From NCBI GenBank assembly GCA_041905405.1, contig JAYRLC010000004.1, positions 1 through 64,000 on the forward strand: a DNA stretch of 64,000 bases, in the 5' to 3' direction. The translations under genes were made by a program, and so were the position numbers. How positions within the stretch are numbered: the stretch's first letter is position 1; each line of letters starts with the position of its first letter. The stretch comes from RAM1 sp041905405 (GTDB lineage Bacteria > Pseudomonadota > Gammaproteobacteria > Burkholderiales > Burkholderiaceae_C). A model generated the notes under the pieces. The model had not been told where the DNA came from, ran no database searches, and saw nothing but the letters and a program-made list of their open reading frames with translations. Of the stretch, positions 59,062 to 64,000 are shown piece by piece.

Positions 59062-59760
59062 ATGAAGTTGCTTGCTTCCCTGCTGACCGCAGCCGCCCTG
59101 GCGGCCACCGCTATCTCCGCCCAGGCCCAGGCACCGGCAGCGTCCGCGCCGGCTGCAGCGCCCGCCGCTGCGGCGCCTGCCGCGGCCCCGGCTCCCGCTG
59201 CCGAAGGCGCCAAGGCCGCCAAGCCTGACCTCGTGCAGGGCGAGGCCAAGTTCGCCGCCGTTTGCGCGGCCTGCCACGGCGCGGACGGCAATTCCGGCTC
59301 GCCGGCCAACCCCAAGCTGGCGCAGCAGCACCCCGAATACCTGGTCAAGCAGCTGCAGGAGTTCAAGGCCGGCAAGCGCGCCAACGCCGTGATGCAGGGC
59401 TTTGCCTCGCAGCTGAGCGACGCCGACATGAAGAACATCGCCTGGTGGGTCGCGTCCAAGAAGACCAAGCCCGGCTTTGCCAAGGACAAGGAACTTGTCG
59501 CTCTGGGTGAGCGCATCTACCGCGGCGGCATCGCCGACCGCAACATTGCCGCCTGCGCCGGTTGCCACAGCCCCAGCGGCAGCGGCATCCCGGCCCAGTA
59601 CCCGCGCCTGGGCGGCCAGCATGCAGATTACACCGACGCCCAGCTCAAGGCCTTCCGCGACGGCGGCCGCAAGAACAGCGCCCAGATGACCCAGGTGGCC
59701 GCGAAGCTGAACGACCGCGAGATCAAGGCGGTGTCCGACTACATCGCCGGCCTGCGTTGA
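59062..59760 (+). CDS. Diheme cytochrome c4
   Basis: Of 232 residues, a Sec signal ends at AQAQA and an Ala/Pro-rich spacer of about 30 residues follows. Two c-type domains have heme sites C68AACH and C165AGCH with later Met ligands. It carries electrons in the periplasm to terminal oxidases. A TAGAAT -10 element lies at 59021. It precedes the cytochrome maturation genes. Confidence 0.93.
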   Translation: MKLLASLLTAAALAATAISAQAQAPAASAPAAAPAAAAPAAAPAPAAEGAKAAKPDLVQGEAKFAAVCAACHGADGNSGSPANPKLAQQHPEYLVKQLQEFKAGKRANAVMQGFASQLSDADMKNIAWWVASKKTKPGFAKDKELVALGERIYRGGIADRNIAACAGCHSPSGSGIPAQYPRLGGQHADYTDAQLKAFRDGGRKNSAQMTQVAAKLNDREIKAVSDYIAGLR

Positions 59761-59807
59761 ATTGATCAGCGGCTGTTGAACTAACCGCCGGCAACCAGAC
59801 CAAACAG

Positions 59808-59841
59808 GGCGGGCGCCTCTTCAAGAGGCCCCGCCTTTTTT
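59808..59841 (+). terminator. Intrinsic terminator after cytochrome c4
   Basis: GGCGGG pairs with CCCGCC, and CCTCTT with AAGAGG inside, ending in six T. It separates cytochrome c4 from resB. Confidence 0.85.
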
Positions 59842-59872
59842 CTTTCATCGCTTTCCCGCATCCCGAGACAAG

Positions 59873-61999
59873 ATGTCAGCTTCCACCCAAGGGCTTCGCG
59901 TCAGTACCGGCTCCCAGGCCTTGCGCTCGGCTGTGGAGCTGCTGTCGTCGATGCGGTTCGCGATCTCGCTGCTCACGGTCATCTGCATTGCCTCGGTGAT
60001 CGGCACGGTGCTCAAGCAGCACGAACCCGCCGTCAACTACATGAACCAGTTCGGGCCGTTCTGGGCCCAGCTGTTCCTGTCGCTCAAGCTCAACGCGGTC
60101 TACAGCGCCTGGTGGTTTCTGCTGATCCTGGCGTTCCTCGTGGTCAGCACGTCGCTGTGCATTGCACGCAACACGCCCAAGATTTTCAACGACCTGAAGG
60201 CCTACAAGGAAAACATCCGCGAGCAGGCCCTGAAGGCTTTTCACCACCGCGCCGGCGCCGATCTGACCGAGCCGCCGCAGGCCGCGGCGCAGCGCATAGG
60301 GCAGACGCTGGCCACCGGCGGCTGGAAGGTCCGCCTGCAGCAGCGCAGCACGCCGCAGGGCGACGGCTGGATGGTGGCCGCCCGGGCGGGCGCGGCCAAC
60401 AAGATCGGCTACCTGGCCGCGCACAGCGCCATCGTGCTGGTGTGTGTGGGCGGCCTGCTGGACGGCGACCTGATCGTGCGCGCGCAGATGTGGTTCAACG
60501 GCAAGACGCCCTACGCCGGCGGCGGGATGATCGCCGACGTGAAGCCCGAGCACCGGCTGTCCGACCGCAACCCGACCTTCCGGGGCAACATCCTGGTGGC
60601 CGAGGGCACGCAGTCGTCCACGGCCATCCTGAACCAGTCCGATGGCATCCTGCTGCAGGAACTGCCGTTCGCGATCGAGCTGAAGAAGTTCATCGTCGAG
60701 CACTACTCCACCGGCATGCCCAAGCTGTTTGCCAGCGAAATCGTGATCCACGACCGCGAGACGGGCGAGAAGATTCCCGCGCGCGTGGAGGTCAACCACC
60801 CCGCGCGGCACCGCGGCATCGAGATCTACCAGTCCAGCTTTGACGACGGCGGCTCGTCGGTGACGCTGAAGGCCGTGCCCATGAACGGCGTGAGCAAGGC
60901 CTTCGAGGTGCAGGGCGCGATCGGCGGGTCCAGCCAGCTCACGCGCGGCCAGGACACGGGCGCCGAAAAAATGACGCTGGAGTACACGGCGCTGCGCATC
61001 ATCAACGTCGAGAATTTCTCCGGCAATGGCGCGCAGGGCGTGGACGTGCGCAAGGTCGATCTGCGCGAGTCGATCGATTCGCGCCTGGGTGCGGCCAACA
61101 AGACCGTGACGAAGAAAGAGCTGCGCAACGTCGGCCCCAGCATCACCTACAAGCTGCGCGACGCGGCCGGCCAGGCGACCGAGTTCCACAACTACATGCT
61201 GCCCGTGGACATGGGCGACGGCGCACCGGTGTTCCTGATGGGCATGCGCTCCACGCCGGCTGAGTCCTTCCGCTACCTGCGCATCCCCGCCGACGACCAG
61301 GGTGGGCTGGACGGTTTCCTGCAACTGCGGGCCACGCTGACCGATCCGGCGTTGCGCGAGCAGGCCGTGCGCCGCTACGCCGCCCGCGCCACGGACCCGT
61401 CGCGGCCCGAGCTGGCCGGGCAGCTGGCGGCATCGGCGTCGCGCGCGCTGGCCCTGTTCGCCGGGGCGGAAGCCGGCCCCAATGGCAAGGCCACCGGCGG
61501 CTTGCAGGCGATCTCGGACTTCATGGAAACCAACGTGCCCGAGGCCGAGCGCGCACGCGCTGGCGAAGTGCTGGTGCGCATCCTCAACGGCGTGCTGTTC
61601 GAGATGGCGCAGATGGCCCGCGAGCGCGCCGGCCTCAAGCCGCTGGAACCCGGTGAGAAGACGCAGGCCTTCATGACGCAGGCCGTGCTGGCCCTGTCGG
61701 ACGTGCCGCTGTATCCGGCACCCATGAGCTTCCAGCTCAAGGACTTCACGCAGGTGCAGGCCAGCGTCTTCCAGGTGGCACGCGCGCCGGGCCGCAACAT
61801 CGTTTACCTGGGCTGCGCCTTGCTGATCCTGGGTGTTTTTGCCATGCTGTATGTCCGTGAGCGCCGCCTGTGGGTGTGGCTGGCGCCGCAGGGCGACGGT
61901 TCGCAGGCCACGATGGCGCTGTCCAGCAACCGCCAGACCCTGGACACCGACCGCGAATTCGACATGCTCAAGACCAAACTCATCGGAGTCAAGCCATGA
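59873..61999 (+). CDS. resB: ResB (Ccs1) cytochrome c synthetase subunit
   Basis: Of 708 residues, three N-terminal membrane helices include MRFAISLLTVICIASVIGTV and AWWFLLILAFLVVSTSLCIA. A large periplasmic domain follows and a last helix lies near 645 (NIVYLGCALLILGVFAMLYV). The end DTDREFDMLKTKLIGVKP fits betaproteobacterial ResB. It works with CcsA to pass heme to apocytochromes. Its stop overlaps ccsA by ATGA. Confidence 0.95.
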   Translation: MSASTQGLRVSTGSQALRSAVELLSSMRFAISLLTVICIASVIGTVLKQHEPAVNYMNQFGPFWAQLFLSLKLNAVYSAWWFLLILAFLVVSTSLCIARNTPKIFNDLKAYKENIREQALKAFHHRAGADLTEPPQAAAQRIGQTLATGGWKVRLQQRSTPQGDGWMVAARAGAANKIGYLAAHSAIVLVCVGGLLDGDLIVRAQMWFNGKTPYAGGGMIADVKPEHRLSDRNPTFRGNILVAEGTQSSTAILNQSDGILLQELPFAIELKKFIVEHYSTGMPKLFASEIVIHDRETGEKIPARVEVNHPARHRGIEIYQSSFDDGGSSVTLKAVPMNGVSKAFEVQGAIGGSSQLTRGQDTGAEKMTLEYTALRIINVENFSGNGAQGVDVRKVDLRESIDSRLGAANKTVTKKELRNVGPSITYKLRDAAGQATEFHNYMLPVDMGDGAPVFLMGMRSTPAESFRYLRIPADDQGGLDGFLQLRATLTDPALREQAVRRYAARATDPSRPELAGQLAASASRALALFAGAEAGPNGKATGGLQAISDFMETNVPEAERARAGEVLVRILNGVLFEMAQMARERAGLKPLEPGEKTQAFMTQAVLALSDVPLYPAPMSFQLKDFTQVQASVFQVARAPGRNIVYLGCALLILGVFAMLYVRERRLWVWLAPQGDGSQATMALSSNRQTLDTDREFDMLKTKLIGVKP

Positions 62000-63339
62000 A
62001 CACCGCCACGAATGCCACCACGGGCAGCACCGTCACCGTGACGCTGAACGAGGGCTTCCTGGCCCGCCGCAACGGGCTGGACTGGGTTTTCGCGGTGCTG
62101 GCCATTGCCGGCGGCCTGTTCGCGCTGTCGCGCTACGGCGCCTACATGGACATCTACGAAAAGGCCATCCTGCTGGGTGCGATCCCGTCCGTGATCTGGC
62201 TGGGCTGGTTCTGGCGTCCCCTGCGTGCGCTGATGGCCGGCGTGGCCGCGCTGTCGCTGCTGGCCATCTGGGCCTACCAGGGTAGCCTGGCGCGCGCGGA
62301 CGAGGTGTTCTGGCTCAAGTACTTCCTGTCCAGCCAGTCGGCCATCCTGTGGATGAGCATGCTGTTTTTCATGAGCACGCTGTTCTACTGGGGCGGCATG
62401 TTCGCCCGCGGGCAGGGCCCCACGCTGGAGCTGCTGGGCTCGCGCCTGGCCTGGACCGCGGTGGTCATGGCGCTGATCGGCACCATGGTGCGCTGGTACG
62501 AAAGCTACCTGATCGGCCCGGACATCGGCCACATCCCCGTGAGCAACCTGTACGAAGTGTTCGTGCTGTTCTGCTGGATGACGGCACTGTTCTACCTCTA
62601 CTTCGAGGCGCAGTACCGCACGCGCGCCCTGGGCGCATTCGTGATGCTGGTGGTCAGCGCCGCGGTGGGCTTCCTGCTGTGGTACACGGTCGTGCGTGAA
62701 GCGCACGAGATCCAGCCGCTGGTGCCCGCGCTCAAGAGCTGGTGGATGAAGCTGCACGTGCCGGCCAACTTCGTGGGCTACGGCACCTTTGCCCTGGCTG
62801 CCATGGTGGCGTTCGCTTACCTCATCAAGCAGCAGGCTACCGAGACGCGGTGGTACAAACTCGCGCCGCTGTGGCTGCTGGGCGTGGTGCTGTGCTTCGA
62901 ACCCATCGTGTTCCGCAGCAAATCGGTTGACGGAGGCAGCAGCTACTGGATCGTGTATTTCGGCATTTCGGCGCTGATCGTGGCGGGCATCCTGGCCGCG
63001 CGCCGGCGCATCGCCGAGCGCCTGCCGTCGTTCGAGGTGCTGGACGACGTGATGTACAAGGCCATCGCGGTGGGCTTTGCGTTCTTCACCATCGCCACCG
63101 TGCTGGGCGCGCTGTGGGCCGCCGAAGCCTGGGGCGGCTACTGGAGCTGGGACCCCAAGGAAACCTGGGCGCTGATCGTCTGGCTCAACTACGCCGCCTG
63201 GTTGCACATGCGGCTGATGAAGGGGCTGCGGGGTGCCGTGTCGGCCTGGTGGGCGCTCGTCGGCCTGGCAGTGACCACCTTCGCGTTTCTGGGCGTGAAC
63301 ATGTTCCTGTCGGGGCTTCACAGCTACGGCAACCTGTGA
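61996..63339 (+). CDS. ccsA: CcsA/CcsB cytochrome c synthetase subunit
   Basis: The 447-residue integral membrane protein has about eight helices and the heme-handling WWD motif (WGGYWSWDPKETWALIVWL) near residue 385. Conserved His residues flank it (KLHVPANFVGYG, GLHSYGNL). It forms the System II synthetase with ResB. Confidence 0.96.
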   Translation: MNTATNATTGSTVTVTLNEGFLARRNGLDWVFAVLAIAGGLFALSRYGAYMDIYEKAILLGAIPSVIWLGWFWRPLRALMAGVAALSLLAIWAYQGSLARADEVFWLKYFLSSQSAILWMSMLFFMSTLFYWGGMFARGQGPTLELLGSRLAWTAVVMALIGTMVRWYESYLIGPDIGHIPVSNLYEVFVLFCWMTALFYLYFEAQYRTRALGAFVMLVVSAAVGFLLWYTVVREAHEIQPLVPALKSWWMKLHVPANFVGYGTFALAAMVAFAYLIKQQATETRWYKLAPLWLLGVVLCFEPIVFRSKSVDGGSSYWIVYFGISALIVAGILAARRRIAERLPSFEVLDDVMYKAIAVGFAFFTIATVLGALWAAEAWGGYWSWDPKETWALIVWLNYAAWLHMRLMKGLRGAVSAWWALVGLAVTTFAFLGVNMFLSGLHSYGNL

Positions 63340-63417
63340 CCCTGACGCCGCAGGGGGCTGAATCCCTGTAAGAAGCGCGTGCGTAGAGTGACCAATGCCC
63401 ATCACAAGGAACACACC

Positions 63418-64000
63418 ATGCTGATCAGAACCCACGACAACGGCTTCAACCACCCCGTGCCCAGCGAGATCACGCCGCGCGCGGTGCATGCCGGGCGGCG
63501 CGACGTGATGAAACTGCTGGCTGGCGGTGCGGCTGGCGCTGCGTTGGCCAGCTGGGCATCGCGCGAAGCCCTGGCCCAGACCCCGCGTCCCGGAAAGCTG
63601 GCGGCGCTCCAGGGTGGCAAGACATCGGTGTCCGGCGCCGTGGTGATGGAAAAGACGACCGACTACAAGGACGCCAGCACCTACAACAACTACTACGAGT
63701 TCGGCACCGACAAGTCCGATCCGGCCAGAAATGCCCACACGCTCAAGACCACGCCCTGGACCGTGGAGGTCGAGGGCCTGGTGAAAAAGCCCGGCAAATA
63801 CACGCTGGAAGACCTGCTCAAGCTCAGCGCCCAGGAAGAGCGCATCTACCGCATGCGCTGTGTCGAGGGCTGGTCGATGGTGATTCCCTGGGTAGGCTAT
63901 TCGCTGGGGGAACTGATCAAACGCGTGGAGCCGCTGGGCAATGCGAAATTTGTGGAGTTCCACACATTGGCTGACCCCAAGACCATGCCCTTCGTGGGCT
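63418..64000 (+). CDS. msrP: MsrP, molybdopterin methionine-sulfoxide reductase, 3' end cut by window
   Basis: 194 residues are visible. A Tat signal is present (AGRRDVMKLLAGGAAGAALA), and the sulfite-oxidase fold starts with TTPWTVEVEGLVKKPGKYTL. Cys148 in YRMRCVEGWSMVIPW binds molybdenum. It repairs oxidised methionine in periplasmic proteins with MsrQ, expected next. ATG 63418 follows AAGGA. Confidence 0.95.
   Translation, partial: MLIRTHDNGFNHPVPSEITPRAVHAGRRDVMKLLAGGAAGAALASWASREALAQTPRPGKLAALQGGKTSVSGAVVMEKTTDYKDASTYNNYYEFGTDKSDPARNAHTLKTTPWTVEVEGLVKKPGKYTLEDLLKLSAQEERIYRMRCVEGWSMVIPWVGYSLGELIKRVEPLGNAKFVEFHTLADPKTMPFVG

Overview
The window is high-GC DNA from a betaproteobacterium, most likely Burkholderiales and probably Comamonadaceae. 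This rests on gene content and order, not on a database search. The indicators are an FlhDC-controlled flagellar cluster, Bug-type solute receptors, System II cytochrome c maturation (ResB/CcsA) between a diheme cytochrome c4 and MsrP, and a metK / two acyltransferases / engB neighbourhood. Coding density is high. I recognised no rRNA, tRNA, CRISPR array or intact insertion sequence.

Left part (1-6.9 kb) is accessory. It holds an SRPBCC protein behind a perfect 36-bp palindrome, a small orphan, a lipoprotein, a GFA-family protein and a DUF1275 membrane protein. Two separate XRE-regulator/AbiEii-type nucleotidyltransferase modules follow (2.9-4.1 and 5.8-6.9 kb). Each has an inverted repeat in its promoter region. 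A PAP2 membrane phosphatase, overlapping the first toxin gene by ATGA, lies between them. From 6.9 to 12.6 kb, a minus-strand catabolic operon (two Bug receptors, RraA-like aldolase, D-2-hydroxyacid dehydrogenase, SMP-30 lactonase) is divergent from a LysR regulator.

The centre (12.6-36.5 kb) is motility. On the minus strand lie cheZ, cheY, motB, motA, flhC and flhD. Rightward lie two flagellin genes, fliD, fliS and fliT, then leftward fliE, then fliF to fliR. motA and motB are separated by about 600 bp and each has its own sigma-28-like promoter. The two flagellins share a 767-bp stretch that reads as identical, covering the normally variable middle of the protein. Between fliT and fliE sits an unrecognised, lower-GC, coiled-coil-rich ORF pair that looks acquired and resembles secreted effectors. 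It is the strongest candidate here for something undescribed. A 405-bp nested inverted-repeat element lies just beyond fliR.

From 36.9 to 52.5 kb come a secreted alpha/beta hydrolase, a hybrid kinase/NarL-type regulator pair, and the chemotaxis operon (cheY, cheA, mcp, cheW, mcp, cheR, cheD, cheB). A convergent HPt plus PAS hybrid-kinase phosphorelay and an Lrp regulator follow. The right part (52.6-64 kb) is mostly housekeeping: three orphan proteins, metK, two LpxL-like acyltransferases, an epoxide-hydrolase-like enzyme, engB, cytochrome c4, resB, ccsA and the start of msrP, cut by the window edge.

Together the central genes encode the basal body, export apparatus, filament, motor and signalling system of one polar or peritrichous flagellar system. 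The rod/hook (flg) genes, flhA, flhB and fliA must lie elsewhere.
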